A DNA stretch of 64,000 nucleotides. Source: Syngnathus acus. Its lineage: Eukaryota > Chordata > Actinopteri > Syngnathiformes > Syngnathidae. The notes under the pieces are model-generated. The model had not been told where the DNA came from. It ran no database searches and worked only from the letters and a program-made list of their open reading frames with translations. Made by a program: the position numbers and the translations under genes. Within the stretch, counting starts at the first letter, position 1. Every line of letters starts with the position of its first letter. Positions 27,501 through 40,699 of the stretch are shown here, in pieces. The DNA lies in contig NC_051095.1 of the NCBI RefSeq assembly GCF_901709675.1, forward strand, positions 10,491,956 through 10,555,955, in the 5' to 3' direction.

Positions 27501-28139
27501 CTGTTCTTGCTCCCGCATTGTCATTTAGTTTGAGTTATTTTGTTAGTTTTCCTAACTGCCATTAACCTGGTTTATACATATACTATCTGTGATAGTGGCA
27601 TTTGCAACGCGCCATTTTCTGAACCCATCATCCAATATAGACAACAGTTAAGCTATGTGGTAAGGTGTATGGTACTTCCATAAAGTATAGGCTTTGTTGT
27701 GAGTGATACTTCTGCACAGTTGAGCTGGAAGAAAATTACACATATGACAATAATTACAAAAGTGTGAAGCTCCACCATACTTTCAAGTGGAGCCACAGTC
27801 ATAAGAATTACATGACGCATACATTACTTAGCAGCATGAATGAGATACCACATTCTTTTGCAAAAGAAAACTAATATTTAATGTCTTTCCTCAAGCTTGA
27901 TCCCCAAGCTTCTGACACCGCAATATTGAATCACTGAATGCATTATATATCTACTTTCAGTGCTTCAAGGGTGGACTCTGTAGAGTGGCTGCACACATGA
28001 CATGGTTCAGACAACATAATTATATTTTTGTTTTCCCACAAGGCCCAGTTTAAATATGACTGGCTGAAAGCCCCATAGCGTTAAAAGTAGAAACATGCAT
28101 GTAATCAGATAGCTTGGAATATAATAACATATGAATTGG
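24561..28139. other. gene-free stretch
   Basis: Mostly unique sequence. A GT/CG-rich alternating stretch at 25311-25384 and a T run at 26278-26292 are the only obvious simple repeats. No supported gene. Confidence 0.55.
25311..25384. repeat. imperfect (GT)n microsatellite
   Basis: Alternating purine-pyrimidine sequence made of tgtgtg, gcgcac, cgtgcgtgtg and similar words. It is interrupted, so probably old. Confidence 0.85.
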
Positions 28140-28245
28140 AAATATGATAATAACCAGGCCAGGGTTTACCCTGCCTCTCGCCCAAAGTCAGCTTGGATAG
28201 ACTCCAGTACACCTGTGACTGAGATTGACTAGATGGGTGGGTGAA
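28140..28245 (+). mobile_element. decayed SINE 3' fragment
   Basis: The words agggtttaccctgcctctcgcc, gtcagcttggatagactccag, cacctgtgac and agatgggtgggtg follow the tail of the SINE at 21416-21792 in the opposite (plus) orientation. Divergence is high. Confidence 0.65.
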
Positions 28246-29674
28246 TGTCCTTGCTTCAAGCTGTTTATTTTCCAGTTGGTTTCTCAAACAAAACATAAAA
28301 GGAAGAGTATTATGCATTGTATATTATCTTTAAAATGGCATACACGAAGGTCCACTAGGCTAATGCTAACACACAATACAAAACACTACAGACAAGCTAA
28401 CAAAATTTGCATCACCGTTGCTGTGGTCTAACGGTTGTAGTATGTACCCTAAGTTTTAATTAAACTTAATCAAATCAAGGTATTGTTAATTACTTTGGTG
28501 ATGTAATGATTGGAAGGCCAAAATGGACTGAAAACATAATACTAATAAAATGCTACTGTCGTACTTCCTTGACAATAACATAATCTCTCCCCAATGTTTA
28601 TTATCAAAATCCATAAAGAACCCTTATGATGAATCCACAATGGGGTGTGAATCCCTTAGACAAATGCCAGTGATTTATATGTCATGATACCAATGGAAAA
28701 ACATTTCAAGAAGCTTTTTCTGCTTGGTATGGTCACATTCAGAGTGAAGCCTGCCTGTTACTTTTGTATGTGTGTGTCTGATGGATTAGAATTACAATAT
28801 TATATAGGGTGGTTATTTTCTTTTGCTGAGCACAGACATTTAAAAACAGCAACATAAATCTATAGCACTGCTCATAAATCAAATGCATGGCTACAAAAAC
28901 AGTGCTATTCTAGTATTAGGGACTATTAAGAAAGGCATAGAGATACAGCTGTAGTGTTGCTCAGCCATGCACTGTTTGTGTAAACACCGCAGTCAAGCAA
29001 ATCGCAGCAGTTAAGCGTCGGCGCCATTAGGCGTGCTCGCAGGTAGGCAGTATGGTCCAGACGTGGCTCCCACACACAGATGGCCCCCTTGCTGTGCTTG
29101 CTCTATGTGACATGAATACTAATATGAATTTACAGTAACCAAATCCCTTGTGGTTGCTTTACACAGGGTGGGAGAAAGCAAAGAAGGCTTTTTTATAGGC
29201 AGTGAAGACAGTTAGTTGCCATTACATTAAGTCACTAACCTAGTGTAGCATGATGCCAACTTGACAATAGTTTTTTTTTGTCAAACAACAACTATATATT
29301 GAGCTTAAAAAAACAAGGTACGTGGAGTGTGATGGGAGAATGGAGCTTCAAGATGTTTCATGAACCAGTTGTATTTATTTAGACCTCTAGACGGCAGTCT
29401 CTGTTCACCATAGGGCTGAAACATCGCTGACTTGCCATTTCTTAAGTGCCTTTTTTTAAACCTATAATGCCATCTAGATGAGTCAAAAAATACAAAAACT
29501 GGTTTATGAATCAGATTTGAAGCTTCATTTTCTCATCACCAGTACATGACACACGATGACACACCTTTCCTCATATATTGTATTTTAGATGTTATATTTT
29601 ACTATTTCATAGCAGTATTACCGCTATGAATTAGGTAAAGTGTCATTACCTTTACATAATTAAAGTGATTTCCA
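28246..29674. other. gene-free stretch
   Basis: Unique-looking sequence. A slightly CpG-richer patch occurs at about 28990-29075 (cgtcggcgccattaggcg), without any exon signal. Confidence 0.5.
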
Positions 29675-29860
29675 CAGTGCTACATGGTTAGCACAGCCAC
29701 CTCACAGTTCTGAGGATGTGGGCTTGAACCTGGGCCTTCCAGAGTTTACATGTTCTGCAATTTCATTGAAAACTCAAAACTTATCCTCAGATATAAATGT
29801 GAGTTGTCTAGTGACCTCTCCAGGGTGGACAGTAGGCTACAGTTTTAGACACCATATTGG
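29675..29860 (+). mobile_element. decayed SINE fragment (5' half and body)
   Basis: ggttagcacagccacctcac and ttgaacctgggcc correspond to degraded pol III box A and box B regions. agtttacatgttctgc corresponds to the conserved 'GTTTGCATGTTCTCC' body, and agggtggacagtaggctac to the tail. Orientation is plus. Box B has lost its core GTTCGA. Confidence 0.65.
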
Positions 29861-29919
29861 TCGTGATTGCAGTAGTAGAACCAGACACGATAACTCCTGT
29901 CTATTGAGGATAAGACACG

Positions 29920-30020
29920 TCATATCACTGTTTATCTCATTTATTAATAAGTATTTCTGATGATGAGACATAAAAGCAATGCCATATCACCATTTTTCAT
30001 TTATTAATAAGTATTTCTGT
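29920..30020. repeat. 60-bp tandem duplication
   Basis: catatcac plus a following ttattaataagtatttctg occurs at 29920-29959 and again exactly 60 bp later at 29980-30019. The intervening bases differ slightly, so the duplication is not recent. Confidence 0.75.
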
Positions 30021-30914
30021 CGAGCATCTTGAGCAAATAGTCCTTTTGATCTCAACAAAATATACTGACAAGGTGCCAATGTGTGTGAGTGTGTGCTGAG
30101 CTCTTTTTTTGTGTACACTGTGCCTCAAGATGCCTCCAAATAACATTAAATAGGGCAACCCACAAGACCCCAAAATACTTCCTCTTTTCAGCTCTTTCTG
30201 ATTCCTTTCATCTACCCTGACATATTTCTAGCTATCTCAACAACATCCATGGGGCATTGTGGCACATGCACACTCATGGACCAGCGCATACTCAGCACCC
30301 GATGCTCCGGGCTAACTAGCTTAGCACAGTTTTAGCTCCGTTAAGAAAATGTGGCTATGTTGCAGACTATTGTAGGAATCATCAAAATGATCAACACTTC
30401 TATTAGTAGTCATTGCCAATGTCAGTGGTCCAGTTTTCAGTAAAGTATTATTTGTCCCAGGTATGCGAGTATATCCCGAAACTATTTTGTTGTCATATCC
30501 TTATTCCTCCTACCAGCACTTTGGTTGTGACCTACTTATCCAGGCCATGTTGGCTGGCTTCCAGTTGTTATCGCAAACGATGGTCCCGAGCTGGGAGTGC
30601 TGATGGGATGATCCGGTCACATTTCCTGCAAAGCCAGATTTGGTCAACGCTATCAGCAGGTTCCCATGTGAGGCTTGGATCCTGTTTCATGATTAAGCCA
30701 CAATCCACATGATGAATATGAACGGGACCCAAAATACACTCTGGTACTAAAGAATTGGTACAGTGACTATTATGTGTAATATTTATTTTACGGTTGAGCT
30801 ACAACATGAAGAGATTATGTTCTCCATTGCATATGTGATGCCATTTTCCTTAAATCCTCATATTTGCCGAAATAAAATCAGGATAGGGAGTTGGACACTG
30901 GTGTTTTTAAAAAT

Positions 30915-31060
30915 GCAAATATGTCGGGAATGGGCAACTTTAATGACGGAGGAGGCAACAATTTGTCAAAAGCTCTACTGGGGGGGCCACATAGGACCAC
31001 GTGAAAGATGTCATTTTGTGAATCTTTCAGTCCTAATTAACATGCAATGATGGCATAAAA
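30915..31060 (+). mobile_element. probable hAT-like non-autonomous element remnant
   Basis: aatgggcaactttaatgacgg, aggaggcaacaatttgtc and gggggggccacatagg resemble the terminal region of non-autonomous hAT elements with 'gggcaactttg ... ggggccaca' ends. The other terminus was not located. Confidence 0.35.
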
Positions 31061-31397
31061 CTAGCATCGAGTGCAAGACGTCTTTTTCTGAATCTTTTGT
31101 CACGAATCAACTTACTCAAATTTTATTACTGAGGTGCTGCCTGCCCTGCATATCATTCCAAATCCACCCAAAATGATTAGGCTTACTCAAGTTGTAGTAA
31201 AGAGGAGACAACCTGTGCCATATCAGCCATCTAGTGATGAATGGTGATATTACAGCTTAAAACTATGCGTGAGAGAGGTAGGAAACGGAAAATAGTGAAA
31301 ATCCAAAAATAATTGTTGCCTACCGAAATGCATTACATATTTTGGTACAAAACTTTGCACACAAGTAGTTATAATCTTCAATGAACCAGCTGTGAAC

Positions 31398-31482
31398 ACC
31401 GGGAGGGCCCACTTTATTCTGATTTGAACTCGGGGCCTCTCAAGTCGGAGGCAGAAGTGCTAAAAACTTTTCTTGTGCCGCC
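31398..31482 (-). mobile_element. decayed SINE 5' fragment
   Basis: tgatttgaactcggggcctc, gaggcagaagtgcta and a terminal ttgtgccgccc match the antisense of the SINE head (box B to 5' GGGCGGC). The body is missing. Confidence 0.65.
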
Positions 31483-33417
31483 CTTACCAACAGTATAATG
31501 TCAAAAATACCCATGTTTGGGAGGCTGCATCTCCATTTTCAAACACATTCATCACTTCCATTTCTCATCCCTATACAATATGATTTTTCAATACTGAATC
31601 CGCCAATGCCAAATATATTATTACTTGATGTTATGCTATTCATTTCACCTTTCATCCTGGACCATTAGTCTTCTTTATCTGTCTTCGTTTTGCATAATCT
31701 ACTTTGCTTGGGTATATGTTTCCCCTTCGCTGCCTCTTGTACCACAAGTAGCATCTGACTGCTCTTTTCTCATTAGCTTCCCCAGGGTTGCTCACCGATT
31801 GAATTCCTCTTCTCGTATTGCTCCTGATTGTCTCACATTTCACATCCTCAATACTATGTTCTCGCACTTTCCCGCAGTGCCTTAGTCCCTCTTCATCAAA
31901 CAAAAAGCTACATTATTCAGGAAGGGAATGACAGAGTCAAGCGGAGCAAAGCATCATTTTATCTACCAATCAGAGCCCTGCCACAAGCGTACCTCTGTGA
32001 CCCGGTTGGGCGGACAGGCCGTCAGTCAGATTAAATCGGGGTCTGTCTGATTGTGTATGCAGACGAGCACCCCTGCAACACCCTTTCCATCTCAATCACG
32101 CAGGCTTGCCAAGTGCATGCGCGCTCTCACAAAGGCAAACACACACAGTCACATACACACAAACAGGCATGTACGCACAGCCCTGACAAATGCATACACA
32201 CACATACACACACGCTTTGAAAAGGATTTGGGAAGCTAACAAGTGTGTGACATTGAGAAGGGTGAACATCCACACAAAAGCGCACACACCGACTTCATCT
32301 GTATGCATAAATCAATAGGTGTTCTGTGGCTGCATTTACTAAGGTCAAATGCAGCTCGGGTGGGTAGAAAACAGGGAGGACAGTGCGTGAGGCATGGAGC
32401 CGGGGTGGGGCTGACGGCGCAGGGAAGCTGGAGGAGAGCAATGAAAACGCCTCTCAACGAGACTGAAGGAAAGTAGACAGGAGAAGAGGGATGCGGGACT
32501 GATGGATGAAGTGATAAAGAGGAGGAGACAAGGCAAAAACGTGACGCTTGAGGAGACGGGGGGGTCGGCGCCAATGATGAGAGCAGTTAAAAGGAGGCTG
32601 CTTTGAGTTGAGGTCAAAGGGGGAGCTGACAGAAGGATGAGTGGGAAGATAGAAGGAAGGACACAAGAAGGCAAGAAAAGAGGCCACGAACCCATTTGCT
32701 GAGCTAGGTGTTTTTGCTGACACTGTCTTGTCTGTATAACAACTGACTTTTTGATTTCTCAGGTGCAGTGACAGGTCGGCTTGGGGCACACAGTGTGACT
32801 TGCATGTATATTTTTCTCCACCGTTTGCTGCAAAGAACAAACATGTACAGACAAGTCAGAGCAGGTGCTCAAGCCCCCCTCCCCTTCAAAGAGCATCAAT
32901 CGCCAAACGCATTCATACAATTAAGAAACAAACGCTCTGTATTTTTATGTATTTCCATCTACACCATCAACACAGTCAGCAAGGGATGCTACCGTGGATA
33001 TTTAAAGTCTACACACCCATGTTGAAATGGTAGGGTTATGTACTAAACTGAGAGATAAATCATTAAAAAAAAAATCTCACTATTACTTAAACTATAACGT
33101 GCACAGCTATATTGAAATAAATATATAAATTAACGAGGGGAATTACAATAAGATACGGATGAATGAAGAAACAAAGGGCCCTTTTTAAAAAAGCTGGGCA
33201 AATGTGCAGGTGCTTGAGCACAAACTTGCAGTTATGTGTGCATGTGTAGAGATTCCAGTCAATACAATTAAATTACAATTAAAATCTTGACTTTCACTCT
33301 GCAGTAGAATTGGATTGGTTCATAGAAGTCAGTTATGCAGGTTGTGCATGATTATCCTAACAAACAAAAGTACGTCATGTTCATGAGTCTTCTCTAGTTC
33401 AATTGAGATGCCCAGAG
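31483..33417. other. gene-free stretch with CA-rich and purine-rich blocks
   Basis: CA-rich words at 32128-32215 are followed by a strongly purine-rich block at about 32355-32685 (many GGAGG, GAAGG, AGAGG words), which gives several overlapping minus-strand frames rich in Ser, Pro and Leu. None has a domain signature. Confidence 0.55.
32355..32685 (+). repeat. purine-rich (G+A) low-complexity block
   Basis: The plus strand is heavily biased to G and A over about 330 bp, with irregular rather than tandem structure. The complementary pyrimidine strand explains the long open frames here. Confidence 0.7.
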
Positions 33418-33500
33418 ATCGAAATATTTGCTGGGATAGGCTGCAACTCACCGGCTGAACAGGATAAGTGGTAGAAAATGGATCCATGGATGGATGTAAT
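33418..33500 (+). mobile_element. decayed SINE 3' tail
   Basis: tgctgggataggctgcaac, ggataagtggtagaaaatgg and atccatggatggatg are the tail of the SINE family in plus orientation. Only the last 80 bp remain. Confidence 0.7.
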
Positions 33501-34760
33501 AACAACTTTAAATTGCTTGTTATATTTCTCATGAGCCATAGCTGACATCAGCTGTTTGTGATTTGTTGTTGAAATCTTATAGCACATAATCTAAAGCCTG
33601 TAAATAATTAACCAAGGCAGAAACATCAATGACATGTACTGTACACCGCAAGGCGTCCAAACCAGCATGCACTGATCCGAGCAAGATATGCCGCTTCATG
33701 TGAAAAAAATAAAGCCAAGCTGTGGTCGCATATCCTTCCAAGTAGCAATTTGAAGATTTTTGGTGTTGGATTTTTTATTTAGTTATTGATTGGCCGAAAG
33801 ACAACATAAGATAAGATAAGTTCCCCAAAATGTCACAAAAAGTGCATTTATTTTTTGCTTAAAACTCAGCGTAAGAAAGGCAACAAACAACAAATGGCTT
33901 TGTTTTTTTCTAGGACTCCTCTTCGTTCCTGTTTCAAAACTTGTTTTTCCTCCCATGATTATGATTTTGGCAACAATGCCACTCAAGTGCATAAATTAAG
34001 CGAAAGGAAATTAGGTTGTTTTTATCCACTAAAACAATATATTTTGATGGCCATAGCTGCAACTTTGCCAGCTTCCTTGCCTAATGTAGTCTGGCAGCCT
34101 GACGGAAACCTAGTAGTTATTTTCCAAGCACTTTAAATAATGAAACTTTTTAACTGTGGCTGATGCAGTACCAGAGTCCATGCACCAGTGACATAAAGAT
34201 GGTTACAGTATTTTCCTCTACAAAATGCACTGGTTATGGTTACTACCGGACCTTTATAGATTGTGCAATTCATTCCATAGCCAATTTATTGGGTTGGCCT
34301 AGATGAGATTGCTGCACTTTTCTTTCAACAGGTTAGCTATGAAGCAACCTTTCATGAGGATTGTAATGTTTTATTGAAGCTCTTTGAGCAAGATTTTTAT
34401 TTATTGAGGTCATAATGAAGGCTGCTGTAGTGTATTATGTTGTGGTGTACAAAAAGGTAAACCAGAGATTCATGTTTCTAAGGCAACCATAGACTTTCTT
34501 TGACACTGCAATGCAGCACTCTGTAACTATGATGCATCTGCAAGATAAGAAAAGCCAAAGGGGGCATGTGCAGCTTTTCCACAATTATCGCGAGAGCATC
34601 TACACATAAGGGTAGTGAAATCTAAATGTACGTATTTAGTCCACTTTGAGGGTTAGAATTTCACATGTAGCACTGCTGCAAATGCATGAGCCAAAGGCGG
34701 GTGAGAGGCACTTGGCAGAGGAAAATTAAGATTTCAACATAGTCTACATTTATGGTGTCC
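33501..34760. other. gene-free stretch
   Basis: AT-rich unique-looking DNA. No supported gene or complete repeat. Confidence 0.55.
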
Positions 34761-34988
<228 letters not shown>

Positions 34989-37672
34989 ATTTGATAAAAA
35001 TGTTTGACTTCAATTGCCTGTACACTTTCCCATTGCAAGGTCTGCTGATTTTGTCCAGTATTACCTTTGTATTCAAACTGGAGTTTGCTGTTATGAAGTT
35101 GTTGCTCTGTTATAATGAGAACGGTTCTTGTACTAATTTGCAAAGAGATACACAGCGCAGATGGTGTCACAAAGACATTTCCCAAAAGCTTCTCCTACAC
35201 TGTGAATAATATAATAACAGCTTGGAATTGGACTGCATTTGCTGAGGTTTTATTATAGGTATTGGAGGAATCAAGACACCTTGATTTGAGAAGCATTGAA
35301 AGCAACTTGAGGTTGGCAGCACGTACTTATCGGAAGGACTAATCAAACCAGAAAGAATAGACAAATGATAAGATCACTTACCGGAGAAGCTTTACCCAAT
35401 TTATCCCTGACTTCCATGGGCCCTCACTCACATCTAATGGATGGGAGCAGAGGTGGGCGTTCCGTCCCAGGGATGGAACCGTCTATCTGTCTGGGAGAAT
35501 TTTGCGGATGAAGGATGAAAATATTTTTTTAAAGTCCTCAGATTGGGACAAGTGGGTTTTCGTCCGTCCCTGTCCCTTTTCAGGTCTCGTGCCAACTAAA
35601 CTCTAAAGGCAGTGGAAGGCCGTCTCTGGCCACTTCAGAGATGGCAACTTTATGTCATCTTGCAGTTCTGTTTCAGTTATACAAGTAAGCACGCTGTACG
35701 CATGCTGATCTCCTGCTTGGACTCCCTTCCACCATGTGGAATGGAATCATCTCTTGAATCAAGTCAGCTGTGTTAACTCCCACAACGGCGCAAACACCCA
35801 TTTCTACCAGAGCGCATCTATGAACATACAAACAGAAAGAAAATTCCATCCACACACACAGTTTTGCGCTAGACTTGAGATGGGCATAAAAATAGGGACC
35901 TACCCATGTCATTGATTTGGTATTCATGAGACTTGACTGGATTTGGACTCAAATTGCTTTGCATGTCTTGCCAATGGTTGGGTATGTTTGCTTGGCGTAT
36001 TACTTTCAAAGTGGAACCCTTCATTACAAAACAGAAGAGAGTTTCTGTTTAAGTGATCACCAGATGTGCTCAACAGGTGTACTTTGCCAAAGGGGGTGGA
36101 ATTAAGTGTCTAGAGTGTTTTCAGTGCAGTGGGTGGTTACTTGTTAGAGATCTGTGCCCAGCCAGTAGTAGCACTGTAACAGTCAGCAGAAGATTATGCC
36201 TTTTCATTTCAATATATTGAATCAAATTTTTACATCCAATTTGAATATGTGTTGAAGGTTTTAAATTCAACTTTGTTGCCATGTGCTGAAACGGAGAGGA
36301 ATTTTGTTAATCTCCTGGTCAGGATTATAACAGATTGGAGAGACCCTGCAGTATTAACTGAAATTCCGTGGCTTCCAGATTTTTCCGCCAGGCAGATAAA
36401 GGAAATGCGATTATCAGGTTTTTGAAAAAGCTGTGATGTTTGAGGCTTGTGCTGATAAACGGGAGGTCTGAAAGTTTGATTCTTTTTGTCTGATACAAAG
36501 ATGTATTGTCTATGATCATAGTCTTGAGGACATTTGAATGGTGGGGATCATTCCAACAGCAATCGCATTCTTCAGATCTCACATTCACAATAAGCACTTA
36601 TTCCATTCGAGATATCCACTTTACATGGGCAAAACATAAGAAAAGCGTGACAGTTATACATTCCTGGATGCTGCTGCAAAGAAATAGTTCTTTATTTGAA
36701 ACAAGCGGGATTGCTTCTTCCCTAATCATAGCAATGCCGAGTTAGCACAATGTTGTTCATCCTGCTACTCAATATTTTAGTCTGAGCTAGCAATAATAGT
36801 AATGAAAAGTAATGAGAATTTGCTGAAGCAACTTTCTTTCTTTTTTGAATGGGTCAGCCCTTTTCCAGTCAGTTTTTATGGGCTCATTCCAAGACAGATT
36901 TGTGAAAGTAACTCGGAGAAATAAACATCTGGAGCGTGGGTGTTATCACTGACGAAGAGCTAAAGCTTTTTTGTTGTTCTTTGCATTGTTTTTTCCAGCA
37001 AGGGAAGATATCCTGTAAAATCTAGTTAGGAAATGTCGTCATTATTTTGTGAATTAAAAAACTTAAATTCGGTGATGGAACCAAACAGATTAAAAACAAT
37101 GACAATGGCATACATACTCATCTTATCTGCCTTGCAAAGAAAGCTTTGAGTTAAAAATTATAAGACCTCAGTGTACAATATCACTAAATGTCATGATGAT
37201 TTGGAAAGGCCTTTTCTTAATTATAAAATAACTAGCACATGTAGATGAATGTTATAGTGTGTAATCTATTTACAACAGCACTGATAATTTCAGTACATTT
37301 AGCTAAATATGAGCATTTATCAATGCAAGAATAATATTTGAAGACCTGCTACATTTGAACGCCAATTTGAATGATATTGTGTGTGAAAGATGACAGAAAC
37401 CTCACGCTGAGAGAGGTTAGCACCATACAAAGGCTCAATAGTGGCACAATACATCACTGTGACTACTGACTTTCAGGCTGAGCACATAACAGTAATTTAT
37501 ATGGAAATTTGTCATTTACTGTTGATTGTTGTCTCGACTGTAGAGTGCACCTGGATGCAAACCATTATTTTTGCTATAAGTAATGCAAAGAGAACTCTTT
37601 GTATTCTTCCTCTCACTCGCGACTCGTGTCATTTGTTGTTGTCGCCCGCACACTATACATATATATTTCTAT
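34989..37672. other. gene-free stretch
   Basis: Unique-looking sequence. It includes the second copy of a 45-bp dispersed repeat (35761-35806). No supported gene. Confidence 0.55.
35761..35806 (+). repeat. dispersed repeat, copy 2 (partner at 17104)
   Basis: It has the same aagtcagctgtgtt ... acggcgcaaacacccatttct framework as 17104-17148, in the same orientation, with about four differences. Confidence 0.6.
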
Positions 37673-37735
37673 AGGTAGGTAGGTAGGTAGGTAGGTAGGT
37701 AGGTAGGTAGGTAGGTAGGTAGGTACTAGGTAGGT
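37673..37735. repeat. (AGGT)n microsatellite
   Basis: Thirteen AGGT units are followed by a 3-bp interruption (act) and two more units. The adjoining ttagaacaaccaa is itself present twice (37735-37763). Confidence 0.95.
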
Positions 37736-39065
37736 TAGAACAACCAATATGTTAGAACAACCAAACAACCACAGTTGTTGTAATGGCGTGTCAGTGAGTT
37801 TTTAATCATTTGTTTGAATTTGCTTTTGTGCCATTAGTCAAAATATGTCTGCGTGATAAAGTGACAGACCTGGTACAAGCTGTTTGAGCACTGCTGATCT
37901 GTGGAACAGCAAGCGCACCACCTTTTTAGTACCCTCACAATTACCATCAAACATGCATTCAATCACAAGCACTATTATTTTTTAATAGATGCAGTTCCTA
38001 CAGAAGTAAAAAAATAATGAAAAAGAAAGTATACTTTTTTCTTCAAAGTGTTAGTGTGTTAGCCCTGATTGGCCAGCAACACATCTGCTTTGTACTGTAA
38101 GGTACTTTAATATTTAAAATGTGCTATTTTTTAACTCACGGATTTCAAATACATTCACGTCTTAGGAAAACTTCATGCGCCATGATTTACAGCCATCGTC
38201 AGATTTCAATGAATCACACTTCATTAGTATTTGCACACTCATTCTTAATTTACATGCATCGGTAAGTCTAGAAGGGAGAATGTGCATACATGAAAAGTGT
38301 ACAAGACCAGGCGCATACAAAAATGCCATGCGAACAAGAACATATAAGCATTCTTACATAATTAAATGATGACCAATAAACTGTAATAGCTAACGGGTTT
38401 AAAGGAAGAAAAAACTTCATCCCTGGTTGGGAACCCCTGACTTGAAAGAATGAATAATGACTGACTGCTCCTGACGTCAGTGTGGACTATTTGCATTTGG
38501 CACACAAGATGAAGAATAGTCAACAACTCAATTAAGTTGAGGCAATAAAAGGGTTTTGGCTTGAACAGTAACAGCAAATGTAAAGCAGCCATATAAAAAT
38601 ATTCAGTGATGCCATTATGGCTTCTAGGCAATATAAACACACTGCAGTCATTAGTGGCTCCTTGCAAGTATAATGATCCAGACTTGTGTGTAAATGTATA
38701 AACACCCAGGCAGATAAGAGGCGGTAGGATGTATTGCACTCCCCTGAGTGTGTGTGAGCGTGTCGTAAAGCGACAATACATTAAAAGTATTCATTATGCA
38801 GCACATGGATGATGATCTTGAGAAAGAGAATAAACGATGGGTAACAGATCCACATGTAAGAAATCTTGATAAAGGATACCAAGGCTTTCTATTCACTGAC
38901 GGAAACAAAAAAAGTGCTCACGAGAGACCCTGCTCACGTGTGTTCCTTGGTGCTATTCGCACACATAGATGAACGTTTTTTCCAATTTGAGTGGAAGAGC
39001 ATTTGGAAGCATGAATAATTCTCCCTGTGGGTGTCAATTAAATCTCTCTGTTCTGTCAACATGCA

Positions 39066-39122
39066 AACACACACACACCTACACACACACACACACACAC
39101 ACACATACTCTCACACACACAC
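39066..39122. repeat. (CA)n microsatellite
   Basis: Two CA runs separated by cctaca and tactct interruptions. Confidence 0.95.
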
Positions 39123-39469
39123 GTCTTCAGCTAATGCATCGTCAACACCGTCTGACTTGGCAAGGATCGCAGAGAGAGTGAGAGGGAGAGCGATCGAGGC
39201 ATGAATACACTGCAGGTAAAGAGGCACTGCAGTTGTCACGCTCTCACCAACACGGAAACATTTCCTCTCAGTCCATGTTGTCGCTGAAGAGGCCAGCATT
39301 GGTACTGCCAAAGTGCTTTGATGTAGCTCACCTTGTTTTATTTTCTGAACCGCTGATCCTAATTATCATCTATACAGTATTAGTTGGTGGTAGTAGTAAT
39401 AATAAATTGTGTAACTACTAATACCAAGTATTCATCGCTATGTCTTCCGGTGCCTGACACAAAAATACA

Positions 39470-39720
39470 ATACGCAGAGAACGACGTGTCATTAACTGCA
39501 ATCTAACGGCTCGGTGATCAACTCAGCAGGTCGACCGAGGTCTCGTTGTCAGTATTCCAAACTACGTCAAGAAATGGAATCGCAGACTGCAGCGCTCCGA
39601 GGCAGCTTGCACACGCTCCACACGCATACACACACGTTAAACTCGATCGAAGAGTGACAGTTGACATTTCGGAGGCGCACCACATGAAGCTCCAAAATGC
39701 AAAACGGATCTTGTGACAGA
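39470..39720. promoter_or_regulatory. isolated CpG-rich patch
   Basis: About 19 CpG dinucleotides fall in roughly 240 bp (for example ggtcgaccgagg, gcgctccgagg, ctcgatcgaag, ttcggaggcgcacc), in surroundings that are CpG-poor. No exon, TATA box or splice signal could be attached to it. It could be an unmethylated regulatory element, a noncoding-RNA promoter, or an old GC-rich insertion. Confidence 0.3.
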
Positions 39721-40259
39721 AAAAGCAAACTGTGTGGCGGAACGTTGCCTGTACTTGGTAAAATGCCTTAAGGGGAAGACAAAGTGCAGTACAAAATGGA
39801 ACTTAAAGCTGCCGTTACGCTCCCTTGTGAGGTGTCTCAGTATTGACGGAACTCAGATTGACTTCATTTACCTGATTAGGACAAAATGGACCCTTTTAGG
39901 CTTTTAATGAGGCTTTGCTGTGACTTGCATATATTTGCCAGAGTACGTTTTGTTCTGTATACAAGAGCTCTATCTTGGTATTGTTTTAACATTTTTCCCC
40001 AATATATGGGGTGGGGGGCATATTTATGTATAGAACATACGTAGATATGAAGAATCGATGACACAATAGAAACAGACAGAAAAGGTGATTTATATTACAA
40101 GAACAGTAAAGGGGACAGAAACTAGCCAGAGCTAGATTTTCTTTAGGATATCTCATATTTTTCTTTACAAAACCACATAATTCTTCATAAGACATTGACA
40201 AACATTAATTATTTGTGATGAGGTAATGTGAAAGAAATATCAGAAAAATTGGACAATAC

Positions 40260-40345
40260 AAAATTATTTGGCCGGGGACCTGGGATGTCCAAACATTTTT
40301 CAGGGGACCAGTGCCCCCGCGGCTCTGCCTCTAGCACCGCCAGTG
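40260..40345 (+). mobile_element. possible hAT-like fragment
   Basis: gggatgtccaaacatttttcag followed by ggggaccagtgcccccgcgg resembles the 'ggggtgtccaaacttttt' terminus of hAT non-autonomous elements. The opposite end is not found. Confidence 0.3.
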
Positions 40346-40699
40346 AAGACAGAAAAAAAACATGTTTGAGGGATTTTTTTTTAATCTTTCTTAAATCACA
40401 ATGTTCAACCCACTGCAATAAACAAAACAATAAGAACATTTTCATATAAGCTCTTCCAATTGGAAATTCCATTTGTGGTTTATTTTCTAAAATGGCCAAA
40501 AACAAAGAACATTTGGCTGTATTTGGAAAAAAAGCAAGCATTTCAGCATTTAAAGTAGGAAGACACGGTGAGCTCTGTGGTTGGAGTCCAGTTGATCACA
40601 ATATAGTCCCTGTAGAATTTATATAATACAGAAATATCACTGTAGTTCTTGTTATTAGTGCTTCCTGTTTATTATTAGTGTAGCTGTTTATAAATAATT

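Larger units (their letters stand above)
37764..40699. other. gene-free stretch with a CpG-rich patch
   Basis: Contains a CA microsatellite (39066-39122), a CpG-rich patch (39470-39720) and a weak hAT-like fragment (40260-40345). At 38405-38435 the antisense of cagggg-ttcccaacc resembles a hAT terminus, but nothing delimits an element. No gene is supported. Confidence 0.5.

Noticed and set aside
35445-35640. Segment with ggtgggcgttccgtcccaggg resembling a transposon end
   Set aside because: I could not match its order of words to any family or find inverted termini.
38405-38440. hAT-like terminus (antisense of cagggg-ttcccaacc)
   Set aside because: A single terminus of about 25 bp without a partner or target duplication is too little to annotate as an element.
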